DNA from: Brevibacillus laterosporus
GTDB lineage: Bacteria > Bacillota > Bacilli > Brevibacillales > Brevibacillaceae
DNA length: 64,000 bases
NCBI GenBank assembly: GCA_007833815.1
Contig: CP033464.1
Location: 972,501-1,036,500, forward strand
Reading direction: 5' to 3'
Shown piece by piece: positions 37,791 to 48,560 of the stretch. Positions within the stretch are counted from its first letter, which is position 1, and each line of letters opens with the position of its first letter. Position numbers and translations under genes: made by a program. The notes beneath the pieces are model-generated. The model had not been told where the DNA came from and did no database searches. It worked only from the letters and a program-made list of their open reading frames with translations.

Positions 37791-39824
37791 ATGACGAAAA
37801 AGCCAACATTTTATATTACAACGCCCATTTACTATCCAAGCAATAAGCTACATATTGGAAATGCATACACAACAATTGCTGCAGATGCGATGGCGCGTTA
37901 CAAAAGATTGCGCGGATACGATGTATACTATTTGACGGGTACAGACGAGCATGGTCAAAAATTGCAAGAACGCGCTGCTGTAGAAGGGCTAGCTCCTTTG
38001 CAGTTTATTGACCCGGTAGTTGATTGGATTAAAGATTTGTGGTCAAAACTAGACATTTCTTATGATGATTTTATCCGCACAACGGAGGATCGCCACAAAG
38101 ATATCGTTCAAAAGATTTTTAAACGCTTGGTCGACCAAGGTGATATTTATCTAGGGGAATATGAAGGGTACTACTGTGTGCCAGATGAGGCATTTTGGAC
38201 AGAGACCCAAGCGAAAACAGATAAAGGCTACTTCTGCCCAGATTGTGGACGCCCTGTTGAAATGGTAAAGGAAAAGAATTATTTCTTCCGTATGTCCAAG
38301 TACCAAGACAGACTGCTTGCTCATATTGAGGCAAATCCTGACTTTATCCAGCCTGAATCTCGTCGTAATGAGATGGTAAATAACTTTTTAAAACCAGGCT
38401 TGCAGGATTTGAGTGTGTCTCGCAGTACATTTGATTGGGGCGTGAAGGTACCAACCGATCCAGAACATGTGATTTATGTATGGATTGATGCGCTTGCTAA
38501 CTACATTACAGGACTTGGCTACTTATCTGATAACGATGAGAAATATCAACGCTATTGGCCGGCCGATGTTCATTTGGTAGGAAAAGATATTCTACGTTTC
38601 CACACGATTTATTGGCCTATTATCTTGATGGCATTAGATCAACCATTGCCTAAACAAATTTTTGGTCATGGTTGGCTGTTAATGCCGGATGGTAAGATGT
38701 CCAAATCTAAAGGTAATGTTATCGATCCTAAATTCTTAATAGATCGTTATAGCTCTGATGGTGTTCGTTACTTCCTGCTTCGTGAGATCGCCTTTGGCCA
38801 AGATGGAGTATTTACACCAGAAAGCTTTATTCAACGCTTAAATTACGATTTGGCAAATGATCTAGGTAACTTGGTTAGTCGTACGATTGCCATGATTGAA
38901 AAATATTTCGACGGCGTCATTCCAGCTCCGAGTCAACCAGGTGAATTTGATGACCAATTAATAAAACAAGCACTTGAAACGAAAAAGAATGTGGAAGAAC
39001 ATTTAGACGAAATGCGCTTTAGTAATGCACTTAGCCATCTTTGGGATTTGGTTAGCCGTACGAATAAATATATTGATGAAACTCAACCGTGGGCTTTGGC
39101 TAAATCAGAAGAAAATAAAGAGCGTTTAGCAACTGTTATGTATAATTTAGCGGAAAGTATCCGCATTACTTCTATTATGTTGCAACCATTCATGACCAAG
39201 ACTCCGGCTAAAATTTGGGCGCAGCTAGGTATTGCAGAACAAGAGGATGTACTGACTTGGGAACAAGCTGGTGAATGGGGTAAGCTACCGGTTGGGGTAA
39301 AAGTAAATCGTGGTGGAGAATTGTTGTTCCCACGCCTTGATGTTGAACAGGAACTCTCCTTTATAGATGCAAGCACGGCGGAGGCTCGCAAGCAAGCAGA
39401 AGAAAATAAAAAGAAGCAGGATGCTTGGAAAGAGGAAGGCAAAGTGAACGAAGAGAAAAAAGAGACGGTTGAAACAAAAGAAAAGGCTTCTGAAGCAAAA
39501 GAATTGATCGGCATTGATGATTTTGCTAAAGTGGAATTGCGTGTAGCAGAAGTAAAGGAATGTGCTGCGCATCCAAATGCAGATAAATTATTAATTTTGC
39601 AAGTTGATTTAGGTGATGAACAACGCCAGATCGTATCCGGAATTGCAAAATACTACAAACCAGAAGACTTGGTTGGTAAAAAGGTCATCGTAGTAACGAA
39701 CCTGAAGCCGGTAAAATTACGTGGTGAAATGTCCCAAGGTATGATTTTAGCAGCTTCTCAAGGGGATCAATTAACAGTTTCTACTGTTGATGCCAGCATG
39801 CCTAATGGTGCTGTTGTAAAATAG
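37791..39824 (+). CDS. metS: Methionyl-tRNA synthetase
   Basis: Charges initiator and elongator tRNA-Met. 677 residues: class I HIGH variant in [13 protein letters not shown] intact in GKMSKSKGN, a zinc-binding knuckle CPDCGRPVE at about 144-152, and a C-terminal EMAP-II-like tRNA-binding domain at about 570-677 ([20 protein letters not shown]) after a Glu/Lys-rich linker. ATG at 37791 has AGGAGGGTG nine bases upstream; an earlier opening at 37758 lies in the leader terminator. Confidence 0.97.
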   Translation: MTKKPTFYITTPIYYPSNKLHIGNAYTTIAADAMARYKRLRGYDVYYLTGTDEHGQKLQERAAVEGLAPLQFIDPVVDWIKDLWSKLDISYDDFIRTTEDRHKDIVQKIFKRLVDQGDIYLGEYEGYYCVPDEAFWTETQAKTDKGYFCPDCGRPVEMVKEKNYFFRMSKYQDRLLAHIEANPDFIQPESRRNEMVNNFLKPGLQDLSVSRSTFDWGVKVPTDPEHVIYVWIDALANYITGLGYLSDNDEKYQRYWPADVHLVGKDILRFHTIYWPIILMALDQPLPKQIFGHGWLLMPDGKMSKSKGNVIDPKFLIDRYSSDGVRYFLLREIAFGQDGVFTPESFIQRLNYDLANDLGNLVSRTIAMIEKYFDGVIPAPSQPGEFDDQLIKQALETKKNVEEHLDEMRFSNALSHLWDLVSRTNKYIDETQPWALAKSEENKERLATVMYNLAESIRITSIMLQPFMTKTPAKIWAQLGIAEQEDVLTWEQAGEWGKLPVGVKVNRGGELLFPRLDVEQELSFIDASTAEARKQAEENKKKQDAWKEEGKVNEEKKETVETKEKASEAKELIGIDDFAKVELRVAEVKECAAHPNADKLLILQVDLGDEQRQIVSGIAKYYKPEDLVGKKVIVVTNLKPVKLRGEMSQGMILAASQGDQLTVSTVDASMPNGAVVK

Positions 39825-39861
39825 GTCTTTACGCTGATAGATAAAAAGAGTATCTGTCTAA

Positions 39862-39908
39862 AAGCAGTGCGGGAGCCTTTTTGGGCGTTCGCACTGCTTG
39901 CCTTTTTG
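39862..39908 (+). terminator. Terminator of metS
   Basis: AAGCAGTGCG and CGCACTGCTT pair around an 18-base loop and are followed by GCCTTTTTG. Confidence 0.75.
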
Positions 39909-39963
39909 AGTCATGATCCCTAAATGGTATCATCACAGGTTGTGGAATAAAGGAGGGAAACAT

Positions 39964-40743
39964 ATGCTGTTTGATACACATGCACATTTAAATGCAGAAC
40001 AATTTGATGAAGATCGAGATGAAGTGATTGCTCGCGCGCGGGAAAATGGAGTAAGTACGATTGTGAACGTCGGTTTTAACCGCGAAACAATCCCTACTAC
40101 ACTAGAGCTTGCTGAGAAGTACGACTTTATTTATGCGGTTGTCGGCTGGCATCCACAAGATGCTATTAATATGAAGGAACAGGACCTGGAGTGGTTAGAA
40201 GAGTTGACTAAACATCCTAAGGTCGTAGGATTAGGTGAGATGGGCCTGGATTATTACTGGGACACGTCACCACGTGATGTACAAGCAGAGGTGTTCCGTA
40301 AACAGATCCGTCTGGCTCGTAAATTACAAATGCCTATAGTTATTCACGACCGAGATGCACATCAGGATATTATCGACATATTACGAGAAGAAAAAGCTGG
40401 AGAAGTAGGTGGCATTATGCATTGCTTCTCTGGTAGCTATGAATTGGCAAAAATGGCATTGGATATGAATTTTTACATTTCCTTTGGCGGACCCCTCACT
40501 TTTAAAAATGCTAAAAAACCAAAAGAAGTTGCAGCACAGATTCCAATGGATCGTATATTGATTGAGACTGACTGTCCATATTTGACTCCTCATCCATTTA
40601 GAGGTAAACGAAATGAGTCTGCCTATGTCAAATATGTTGCAGAAGAGATGGCTCAGATTCATGGACTTTCATTTGAGGAATTGGCAAAGATTACGGCTGA
40701 TAATGCGCGCCGTTTGTTCAACATAAGGGAAATTATATTATAA
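39964..40743 (+). CDS. tatD: TatD-family metal-dependent DNase
   Basis: Amidohydrolase-like nuclease of 259 residues (YabD, also called DayD). Metal ligands: FDTHAHLN (two His), GEMGLDYYWD (Glu), PIVIHDRDAH (His), GIMHCFSGS (His) and ETDCPYLTPHP (Asp). ATG at 39964 follows GGAGGGAAAC. It may act in D-aminoacyl-DNA or 3'-exonuclease repair. A terminator follows at 40759-40798. Confidence 0.93.
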   Translation: MLFDTHAHLNAEQFDEDRDEVIARARENGVSTIVNVGFNRETIPTTLELAEKYDFIYAVVGWHPQDAINMKEQDLEWLEELTKHPKVVGLGEMGLDYYWDTSPRDVQAEVFRKQIRLARKLQMPIVIHDRDAHQDIIDILREEKAGEVGGIMHCFSGSYELAKMALDMNFYISFGGPLTFKNAKKPKEVAAQIPMDRILIETDCPYLTPHPFRGKRNESAYVKYVAEEMAQIHGLSFEELAKITADNARRLFNIREIIL

Positions 40744-40758
40744 TGAAGGAACAGGTAT

Positions 40759-40799
40759 GCCTGATTGATTTCAATTAGAAATCAGTCGGGCTTTTTTTA
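40759..40799 (+). terminator. Terminator of tatD
   Basis: GCCTGATTGATTTC and GAAATCAGTCGGGC pair (with one wobble) around AATTA and are followed by seven T. Confidence 0.9.
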
Positions 40800-41399
40800 A
40801 TGAAGAGTGATGTTTGATGGCAGAAAATAGCTTTCTAGTAAGTGCTTTATATAGAATGTTTGGAAAAAAATATCATACAAATTCTCTTATTTTTGTAAAA
40901 AAAAGTGTTATGAAATCGATTGATTAGTATAGGTGAATTTTTAATATATTTAAAATTAACGAAGAGATTTCTTCATCTGTATTTTCCAGTATTGGTAAAC
41001 AAAACATAGGATGACCAAATTTAAACAGGCATATAAAAGAAGATATTTTATTAATATTTAAAAAATTATAACTATATATAAACTTTTAATGTGCTTTTAT
41101 TTTTTTGTTACAGGATTGTCACATGATAGCAAGGCGATGAGAAAAAGATAAATACGTTCTATCGATCTATATTTAGACATAATATGTTTTCATAGGTTTT
41201 CTTTCTTACACCTTTTTTTAGGTGTGTTTAGTGTCCTGTCGAACGAAAGAGAGGAATCGACAGAATTGATCGACAGAAAACTGCTTTCATTCTCCGTGGC
41301 GAATTTGGTAAGGTATTAGACATGTTGAGAGGCATAGAAATAGCTGGATTTTACGTAAAAAAATCAGCTGCACAATCAGGAGAGGAAAAGGGGGAGAAT
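40800..41399. other. Long AT-rich gap upstream of yabE
   Basis: 600 bases with no supported gene. A small hairpin ACACC/GGTGT lies at about 41209-41226. CTGTCGA at 41236-41242 is followed by TCGACAG at 41257-41263 and 41270-41276, a repeated motif close to 0A-box sequence. A short frame at 40817-40927 (36 residues) has only a weak ribosome binding site. Confidence 0.5.
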
Positions 41400-41428
41400 T
41401 TGACAAAAGAAAAAAAGTGATATAATAT
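41400..41428 (+). promoter_or_regulatory. Sigma-A promoter of yabE
   Basis: TTGACA at 41400-41405 and TAATAT at 41423-41428, spacer 17, about 30 bases before the gene. Confidence 0.75.
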
Positions 41429-41459
41429 CCTTCTCAGGCTTAAAAAAGGAGTGTGGGGA

Positions 41460-42503
41460 ATGGAATTAGGTAAAATCTGGGTACCGCACAATCGATTGTT
41501 CCTCTCAATATTAGGAGCTGCAACCTTTGTGTTGTTATCAGTGGGTATCTACTTCTTTAACCTATCTACCCAGCCAAAGCAAGTGACGTTTGTCATTGAT
41601 GGGGTACCACAGGAAATCATGACTACGGCAAAAACGGTTGAACAATTATTACAGGAAAAACAAATTCAACTTAAAGATAAAGATATTATCCAACCTGGCT
41701 TGGAGACATCTGTTGAAAAAGCCATGACCGTTGATTTGCAAACGAGCTGGGCAATACCTGTCCAAATTGCCGGACAGAAGACTGTGGTTCATACAGCAAA
41801 ACGTACAGTAGCCGGTGTTTTGGAAGACGCCGGTGTTAATGTAAGCCAGAAGGATAAAATAAATCCATCTGTAGACTCAAAGCTGACAAAAGATACGGAA
41901 ATTTCTGTCATTAGGGTAGAAGAAAAGGCGGTTAAAGTCAGTAAAGATATCGCTTTTCGAGAAATACGCCAAAACGACACTTCCCTCAGTAAAGGAGAAG
42001 TGCGTGAATTAAAAAAAGGTCAAGCTGGGAAAGCAGTTTTGCACTATAGTGTAGTGCTTGAGAATGGTAAAGAAGTATCCCGCAAATTGGTCAAAACCGA
42101 CGTGGTAACAGAAAAACAAGACCGCGTTTTGGCAGTGGGTACGAAGAAACAAGAAGTTATGGCGGCTTCCCTGCCTTCGCGTGGTGGAAAAGATATCCGC
42201 TCAAAACGCGTCTTGAATAATGTAACTCTTACAGCCTATGCTCCGAACGCTGGCGGCGGTTACGGAAGAACAGCAATGGGTGTAAAAGCTACAGTTGGAA
42301 AAACAGTGGCAGTCGATCCAAAATTGGTTCCATTAGGCTGGTGGGTCTATATTGAGGGCATCGGTTATCGTCGTGCGGAAGATACCGGGGGGGCCATCAA
42401 AGGACACAAGATGGATGTATATCTCGGTAGCGAATCAGAAGCAATGAAATTCGGTAGAAAAAAAGGATACAAAGTACATGTAATCGGACCAAAGTTGCCG
42501 TAA
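41460..42503 (+). CDS. yabE: YabE-type cell-wall protein (DUF348-G5-3D)
   Basis: A 347-residue exported or membrane-anchored protein with one N-terminal hydrophobic helix (LFLSILGAATFVLLSVGIYF). Two DUF348 repeats (about 40-145), a G5 domain (about 150-225) and a 3D domain with the three Asp (VDP, EDTGGAI, MDVY) at about 250-345. It is a Rpf/Sps-like wall hydrolase, probably a lytic transglycosylase. ATG 41460 follows AAAGGAG at eight bases. Confidence 0.9.
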   Translation: MELGKIWVPHNRLFLSILGAATFVLLSVGIYFFNLSTQPKQVTFVIDGVPQEIMTTAKTVEQLLQEKQIQLKDKDIIQPGLETSVEKAMTVDLQTSWAIPVQIAGQKTVVHTAKRTVAGVLEDAGVNVSQKDKINPSVDSKLTKDTEISVIRVEEKAVKVSKDIAFREIRQNDTSLSKGEVRELKKGQAGKAVLHYSVVLENGKEVSRKLVKTDVVTEKQDRVLAVGTKKQEVMAASLPSRGGKDIRSKRVLNNVTLTAYAPNAGGGYGRTAMGVKATVGKTVAVDPKLVPLGWWVYIEGIGYRRAEDTGGAIKGHKMDVYLGSESEAMKFGRKKGYKVHVIGPKLP

Positions 42504-42518
42504 CGATTACTTTAGGAA

Positions 42519-42547
42519 AAAGGCAGGAGTCTCTCCTGTCTTTTGTT
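42519..42547 (+). terminator. Terminator of yabE
   Basis: AAAGGCAGGAG and CTCCTGTCTTT pair with a very short loop and are followed by TGTTTTG. Confidence 0.75.
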
Positions 42548-42685
42548 TTGTTCACAAATGTGGTAAGCTGTTTGAATCTCTATACTTCTTATACGCAAGT
42601 AGGCTTGCTTTCGTTTCCTATTTTGGGACAAATAAAAAAACTTTTTTTACAAGCAAGTACACAAGAACGAAGGATGGATTAACGC

Positions 42686-43243
42686 ATGAAAATCAAAGAG
42701 GTTATCGTGGTGGAAGGACGAGACGATACGGCCGCAATCAAGCGGGCAGTCGATGCTGATACCATCGAAACGGGTGGTTCTGCAATCAACGAGGTAACCC
42801 TTCGAAAAATAAAGATGGCACAACAAAAACGCGGCGTGATCGTGTTTACTGATCCAGATTATCCAGGTGAACGCATCAGAAAAATTGTTAGTCAATATGT
42901 GCCTGGATGTAAGCATGCTTTTATAAAAAAAGAGGATGCTAGGAAAAAGGGAAGAAATCTGGGTGTGGAGCATGCAACACCAGAAGTAATCCAAAAAGCT
43001 CTTGCTGATGTGAAAACAGAATTCCTAGAGGGGCAGGGAGAAATTAGCTTAGAGCACCTCGTACAAGCGGGAATGGTAGCCGGTCTGGATACTAAGCATC
43101 GTCGTACTCGATTAGGCGAGATACTGGGTATCGGTTACTCTAATGCAAAACAACTGGGTAAACGACTAAACATGTTTCAAATCAGTAAGGCGGAATTTGA
43201 TGCTGCTGTGGATCAGATTGATTCAGAACAAGGGGGAAGCTAG
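42686..43243 (+). CDS. rnmV: Ribonuclease M5
   Basis: Toprim-fold endonuclease of 185 residues that matures 5S rRNA. EVIVVEGRDDTAAI and VIVFTDPDYPGERIR are Toprim motifs with the acidic residues. RNase M5 acts on double-stranded 5S precursors with L18; its presence is notable because no 5S gene follows the 23S in this window. ATG has AAGGATGG upstream. rsmA follows after three bases. Confidence 0.95.
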   Translation: MKIKEVIVVEGRDDTAAIKRAVDADTIETGGSAINEVTLRKIKMAQQKRGVIVFTDPDYPGERIRKIVSQYVPGCKHAFIKKEDARKKGRNLGVEHATPEVIQKALADVKTEFLEGQGEISLEHLVQAGMVAGLDTKHRRTRLGEILGIGYSNAKQLGKRLNMFQISKAEFDAAVDQIDSEQGGS

Positions 43244-43246
43244 TAG

Positions 43247-44125
<879 letters not shown>

Positions 44126-44135
44126 GTAAAATAAG

Positions 44136-44177
44136 TGTATGCCCTATCCTCCGCGAAAAGGATAGGGTATTTTTTAT
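44136..44177 (+). terminator. Terminator of rnmV-rsmA
   Basis: ATGCCCTATCCT and AGGATAGGGTAT pair around CCGCGAAA and are followed by six T. yabG, found at this place in B. subtilis, is not here. Confidence 0.85.
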
Positions 44178-44230
44178 TTGAAGCGAGATATTTTTCGATG
44201 AGAAATGACACAAATGTCCTAAAAAATTCA

Positions 44231-44260
44231 TTGACAAAAAGCTCATTTGGTTGATATAAT
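44231..44260 (+). promoter_or_regulatory. veg promoter, upstream copy
   Basis: TTGACA at 44231-44236 and TATAAT at 44255-44260, both perfect consensus, spacer 18. Confidence 0.8.
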
Positions 44261-44271
44261 TTTTCGTTTGT

Positions 44272-44300
44272 TTGACAAACTAAGCATAGACTGTTATACT
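44272..44300 (+). promoter_or_regulatory. veg promoter, downstream copy
   Basis: TTGACA at 44272-44277 and TATACT at 44295-44300, spacer 17, about 28 bases before veg. Two near-consensus promoters in tandem fit the very strong expression known for veg. Confidence 0.8.
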
Positions 44301-44327
44301 TGTACTTAAGCGAGGTGGATAATTGGA

Positions 44328-44600
44328 ATGGCTAGGAACGCGTTAGTTGATATTAAGCGCAGTTTGGACGGACACATTGGAGAACGTATCATGCTGAAGG
44401 CCAATGGCGGTCGACGTAAGACCGTCGAACGGACTGGCATCCTAGAAGAGACATACCCCTCAGTATTTGTAGTTAAGCTTGATGACGACCAGTTATTTGA
44501 ACGTGTTTCTTACAGCTATGCTGACATTTTGACAGAAACCGTAGAACTAATGGTATGTCGAGACGATACACACATAAAGATTACCTTTATTCAACAGTAG
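44328..44600 (+). CDS. veg: Veg protein
   Basis: A 90-residue protein (DUF1021) whose B. subtilis counterpart stimulates biofilm matrix genes and is among the most strongly transcribed. [20 protein letters not shown] is conserved, and the C-terminal part has the [14 protein letters not shown] stretch. ATG has GAGGTGG upstream. A terminator overlaps its stop. Confidence 0.95.
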   Translation: MARNALVDIKRSLDGHIGERIMLKANGGRRKTVERTGILEETYPSVFVVKLDDDQLFERVSYSYADILTETVELMVCRDDTHIKITFIQQ

Positions 44601-44622
44601 AGCCTATGTTCTACTGTTTTGT
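44591..44622 (+). terminator. Terminator overlapping the veg stop
   Basis: AACAGTAGA and TCTACTGTT pair around GCCTATGT and are followed by TTGTTTT. The arm contains the TAG stop of veg. Confidence 0.75.
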
Positions 44623-44638
44623 TTTACCCTTTATTGAT

Positions 44639-44645
44639 CATACTA
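44639..44645 (+). promoter_or_regulatory. Candidate sigma-G -10 of sspF
   Basis: CATACTA is the preferred sigma-G -10 and lies 34 bases before sspF. The -35 position is weak, so this is suggestive only. Confidence 0.35.
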
Positions 44646-44678
44646 ACATGGTCAGTAAGTAAGGGAGGCTGAAGCGCA

Positions 44679-44861
44679 ATGAGTCGAAGAAGAGGCATCA
44701 TGTCCGAGGAGTTCAAATATGAATTAGCCAAGGAACTGGGCTTTTACGACACCGTCAAAAGCGAAGGATGGGGCGCCATCACGACCCGCGATGCTGGTAA
44801 CATGGTGAAACGAGCAATTCAAATTGCCGAAGAAGCATTAGCTAGACAATCGTCAAAATAA
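44679..44861 (+). CDS. sspF: Small acid-soluble spore protein, alpha/beta type SspF
   Basis: Forespore DNA-binding protein of 60 residues. The alpha/beta SASP signatures are present: [15 protein letters not shown] (with the GPR cleavage site normally in this type absent or altered) and [20 protein letters not shown] has AAGGGAGG upstream. The gene follows veg as in B. subtilis. Confidence 0.94.
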   Translation: MSRRRGIMSEEFKYELAKELGFYDTVKSEGWGAITTRDAGNMVKRAIQIAEEALARQSSK

Positions 44862-44872
44862 CTTACTGACAA

Positions 44873-44910
44873 AGAAAAGCCGGAGGGGAATCCCCTTCGG
44901 CTTTTTGGTT
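44873..44910 (+). terminator. Terminator of sspF
   Basis: AAAGCCGGAGGGGA and TCCCCTTCGGCTTTT pair and end in T-rich sequence. Confidence 0.85.
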
Positions 44911-45001
44911 TCTTATTGACTTTCACTCGCGCAAGTGGCAAGCTTATTTCTGCCTGTGATAAAATCAGAAGAAGAGATTAGGATAAGCTGAGGTGAACAC
45001 G

Positions 45002-45880
45002 GTGCGAATTTCAATCAAAGCTCCCGCAAAAATAAATCTTACATTGGACGTACTCTCCAAGCGACCAGATGGTTACCATGAAGTTGAGATGGTTATGACT
45101 ACGGTTGACTTGGCTGATCGCGTTGACCTGACATTGTTGGAGTCAAGAGATATCCTAATCGATTGTTCCGCAAGCTTTGTTCCAAATGATATGCGAAATC
45201 ATGCATACAAGGCAGCCAAGCTATTACAAGAGCGTTATTCGGTCAATAAAGGTGTCCATATCTATATAGACAAACAAATTCCTGTTGCAGCAGGATTGGC
45301 AGGAGGAAGCAGTGATGCAGCTGCTACGCTAAGAGGCTTGAACCGTTTGTGGAATTTGAGGCTAAGTCTGGATGAATTAGCCTTGATTGGGGAAGAGATC
45401 GGTTCTGACGTACCTTTCTGTGTATACGGGGGTACAGCCTTGGCTAAAGGCCGAGGAGAAAAACTAAGACATATGATAAGTCCAACCCCTTGCTGGGTGA
45501 TATTGGCCAAGCCACCGATTGGTGTTTCCACAGCAGATGTGTATGGAAACTTGCGGGTTGATCAGATTAAGAAACATCCGAAGACGGAAAAGATGCTACA
45601 GGCTATAGGTGAGCAGGATTTTTCTTTGATGGCAAGATCGTTGTGTAATGTGTTGGAGGAGGTAACTCTCAATCGTTATCCTCAAGTCCGTCAAATTAAA
45701 GAGCTCATGCTCGAATCAGGGGCAGATGGTGTATTAATGTCAGGTAGTGGACCCACAGTATTTGCATTGGTACAAAAAGAAGCTAAGGTGCATCGGATCT
45801 ATAATGCATTGCGAGGTTTTGTCAAAGATGTGTATGCAGTCCGAATGTTAGGCGAATCAGAGTTGGAAATGCTTGATTAA
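45002..45880 (+). CDS. ispE: 4-diphosphocytidyl-2-C-methyl-D-erythritol kinase
   Basis: GHMP kinase of the MEP isoprenoid pathway, 292 residues. [20 protein letters not shown] is the GHMP phosphate-binding loop; [12 protein letters not shown] is the N-terminal motif; [11 protein letters not shown] is motif 3. Start is GTG at 45002 after GAGGTGA, giving [13 protein letters not shown] as in B. subtilis; the GTG at 44993 lies in the ribosome binding site. Confidence 0.96.
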   Translation: MRISIKAPAKINLTLDVLSKRPDGYHEVEMVMTTVDLADRVDLTLLESRDILIDCSASFVPNDMRNHAYKAAKLLQERYSVNKGVHIYIDKQIPVAAGLAGGSSDAAATLRGLNRLWNLRLSLDELALIGEEIGSDVPFCVYGGTALAKGRGEKLRHMISPTPCWVILAKPPIGVSTADVYGNLRVDQIKKHPKTEKMLQAIGEQDFSLMARSLCNVLEEVTLNRYPQVRQIKELMLESGADGVLMSGSGPTVFALVQKEAKVHRIYNALRGFVKDVYAVRMLGESELEMLD

Positions 45881-45942
45881 ACACGTACATTAATGTTACA
45901 TTATGGTAATAATATACGGATTTTTGTTTGGAGGAAGAATTG

Positions 45943-46773
45943 ATGAGAAAATTGCGCAGAAGCGCGAGGTTAGTGGATATGACACAACATCTGTTAGCTC
46001 ATCCACACACATTGATTCCCCTGACATATTTCTCAGAAGAATATGGTTCGGCCAAGTCCTCTATCAGTGAAGACTTGTCCATTATCAAAGAAGCATTTGA
46101 GTCTCAGGGAATCGGCGACTTACGTACGGTAGCAGGTGCGGCTGGGGGAGTTAAATACATCCCACGAACCACTCAAGAACATGCCGTAGCTTTCATGGAA
46201 ACATTGATTATGGAATTGGCTAAACCTGAGCGTTTATTGCCAGGGGGATATTTGTATATGTCCGATATTCTTGGCGACCCTAAAACCCTAAATCATATTG
46301 GGAAATTACTTGCTTCAGCGTTCCGTCAAAGTGATGTAGACGTGGTAATGACGGTAGAAGCAAAAGGTATTCCACTTGCTTATGCGACCGCAAGCTTTTT
46401 GAATGTCCCTGTGGTTGTAGTAAGAAGAAACAATATGGTAACAGAAGGCTCAGTTGTAAGTATTAATTATGTTTCAGGTTCCAGTAAACGCATTCAGACG
46501 ATGTCTCTTGCCAGACGAGCACTTCCAGAACAGTCTCGTGTCCTGATTGTGGATGATTTCATGAAGGCAGGCGGAACCATTCAAGGTATGATGGATTTGT
46601 TGCAGGAGTTTAAGGCCACGGTAGTGGGATGTGGCGTATTTGTAGAAACAGCAGATGATGAAGATCGCTTGATTGAAGATTACATTTCACTCGCTAAACT
46701 ACAAGATGTAGATGTAAAAGAAAAACAGATTATGATAGAGCTAGGTAGTTATTTTTCAAGTAGAGAAGAATAA
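45943..46773 (+). CDS. purR: Purine operon repressor PurR
   Basis: PRPP-sensing repressor of purine genes, 276 residues. An N-terminal winged helix (KLRRSARLVDMTQHLL and SAKSSISEDLSIIKEAF) precedes a phosphoribosyltransferase-like domain with the PRPP loop VLIVDDFMKAGGTIQGM. ATG at 45943 follows TTGGAGGA. The B. subtilis neighbour ridA (yabJ) is absent between it and spoVG. Confidence 0.96.
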   Translation: MRKLRRSARLVDMTQHLLAHPHTLIPLTYFSEEYGSAKSSISEDLSIIKEAFESQGIGDLRTVAGAAGGVKYIPRTTQEHAVAFMETLIMELAKPERLLPGGYLYMSDILGDPKTLNHIGKLLASAFRQSDVDVVMTVEAKGIPLAYATASFLNVPVVVVRRNNMVTEGSVVSINYVSGSSKRIQTMSLARRALPEQSRVLIVDDFMKAGGTIQGMMDLLQEFKATVVGCGVFVETADDEDRLIEDYISLAKLQDVDVKEKQIMIELGSYFSSREE

Positions 46774-46782
46774 TACACTAGA

Positions 46783-46827
46783 AAAGAGGGGGTCCTTATA
46801 GCCTAGCTATAAATGGGATCCTTTTCT
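46783..46827 (+). terminator. Terminator of purR
   Basis: AAAAGAGGGGGTCC and GGGATCCTTTT pair around a loop containing TAGCCTAGCTA. T-run short. Confidence 0.65.
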
Positions 46828-46885
46828 ATACCAAAATAAAGAAAAGACAGATAAAAATATTTTTTACAATTTTTCGGAAAACAAA

Positions 46886-46915
46886 GCAGGAATATTTAAC
46901 CATCACGTTGAAAAT
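46886..46915 (+). promoter_or_regulatory. Sigma-H promoter of spoVG
   Basis: GCAGGAATA at 46886-46894 matches the sigma-H -35 (RNAGGAWWW) and GTTGAAAAT at 46907-46915 resembles its -10 (RNNGAATWW), 12 bases apart. spoVG is the classic sigma-H gene in B. subtilis. Confidence 0.7.
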
Positions 46916-46933
46916 ATAGGCTATCCGACATAG

Positions 46934-47239
<306 letters not shown>

Positions 47240-47326
47240 TTAAGAAGAGCTGGCATTCGCCCTGTAAATGGTGAATGCCAAGGCATTTTACACTCGCCAT
47301 AATTCTGAAATTAATGAAAAATGAAA

Positions 47327-47360
47327 TAAAAAGGCACCCGTTCAGTAGGTGCTTTTTTAT
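47327..47360. terminator. Terminator between spoVG and the GTPase gene
   Basis: AAAAGGCACC and GGTGCTTTT pair around CGTTCAGTA with T-rich sequence on the right and A-rich on the left; convergent. A second hairpin (TGGCATTCGCC/GGTGAATGCCA, 47250-47280) has no T-run. Confidence 0.75.
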
Positions 47361-47385
47361 TTTTTCGGCGTATACTGTTCATTGA

Positions 47386-48402
47386 TTACTTACGATAGCA
47401 TTTTTCTAGGTTTTCTATAATATTGTCTTTATCGAATCCCTCACCAATAAAAACAGCCACCATTTTTGGTCCAAAATTGGTAAATGGGAATAAGTGTACC
47501 TGAGTTTGGGTTTGCTGGAAAGAAATCAACTCGTCTTGTCCATTAAATTGCACGTAGCCTTTTGCCCGATAGATCGTTTTGGGAAGATCATATAAAAAGT
47601 CTTCAAAGGCCTGAGCATCAACTGGACCCTTAAAATGATAAGAAAATGTATCAATAGTATGGAAAAGGGAAGGTTGGTTTGATTTCAGCCCAAGTGATTG
47701 TTTTAATTTATCTAATGGGGAAAAGCGTCCAATGGTTTTTTGTACAGGAATGGTGGAGGTTGCATTTGATATTTCACTGTTTTGGGCAAGCCGTTTTACT
47801 TGTAGCAACTTCTCTAAATCCATTTCTGTACGTATCGTCGCGTGCATGGGTGCATGGGTATTTACTTCCTGAAGCCTTGCTTTTACTTTTGTTAATATAT
47901 CTTCTTCCACTAAATCGACTTTGTTCACGATTAATAGGTCAGCATATTTTACTTGATTACGAATCGTTTTGACCAAAGCTCCGCCAGCTTGAAAAAAAGA
48001 AGTGAGCTCTAGGTATCTCGAAGCATCTACAACGCTAATAATCCCTTTTAAATTCATTTTGTCATAAAGCTCGGGATGCGTCATGGCATCAACTACTTCA
48101 ATAGGATCGGCTACTCCTGTTGTCTCAATGATCAGGTGCTCCGGTTTTATATTTTGCATCATTTCTTTTAAATTGTCTGTAAGCTCACCTCGAATGGAGC
48201 AGCAGATGCAGCCATTTAGCATTTTTTTAACCGGAAAGCCAAATCCCTCTAATTGCTCCCCATCTACATCTTCTTCGCCCATTTCGTTCATCATGACAAC
48301 GACATTGCTGCTTTGATCACGCAGATAGGCTAGTAGTTGTTGCAGAAGAGTTGTCTTCCCGCTCCCTAGATAACCTGTCAATATATATACATCTGTACTC
48401 AT
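47386..48402 (-). CDS. CobW/G3E-family GTPase, metal chaperone type
   Basis: A 338-residue G3E P-loop GTPase. Walker A TGYLGSGKTTLLQQ (about 8-21), the CXCC metal site NGCICCSI (about 64-71), Walker B near ETTGVADP and NKVDL for guanine specificity. C-terminal CobW_C domain at about 240-335. Family members insert zinc (ZagA/YciC), cobalt or nickel; which metal cannot be told. I saw no Zur box upstream. Not present here in B. subtilis. Confidence 0.85.
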   Translation of the reverse strand: MSTDVYILTGYLGSGKTTLLQQLLAYLRDQSSNVVVMMNEMGEEDVDGEQLEGFGFPVKKMLNGCICCSIRGELTDNLKEMMQNIKPEHLIIETTGVADPIEVVDAMTHPELYDKMNLKGIISVVDASRYLELTSFFQAGGALVKTIRNQVKYADLLIVNKVDLVEEDILTKVKARLQEVNTHAPMHATIRTEMDLEKLLQVKRLAQNSEISNATSTIPVQKTIGRFSPLDKLKQSLGLKSNQPSLFHTIDTFSYHFKGPVDAQAFEDFLYDLPKTIYRAKGYVQFNGQDELISFQQTQTQVHLFPFTNFGPKMVAVFIGEGFDKDNIIENLEKCYRK

Positions 48403-48560
48403 TTCATCCTCCTTGTGTTTTGAATAAAATAGAGTATGTTACCTAAATAGTAATTGTTTTGTTGAGAGTTATCAAATAGGAAAAGTTTCGTCATGTCTTG
48501 AAATGAACACCTATTTTAAGATATAGTCATGATGGAACTTCAGTATGTTGGAGGGTTAAC

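Noticed and set aside
39083-39514. A 143-residue minus-strand frame over metS
   Set aside because: Antisense shadow of the Lys/Glu-rich linker of methionyl-tRNA synthetase.
40817-40927. A 36-residue frame (MAENSFLVSALYRMF..) after the tatD terminator
   Set aside because: Weak ribosome binding site, no known relative and it lies in AT-rich sequence; conservation would be needed.
40800-41460. Cyclic-di-AMP riboswitch upstream of the wall hydrolase yabE
   Set aside because: I looked for the conserved motifs of that riboswitch class and did not find them.
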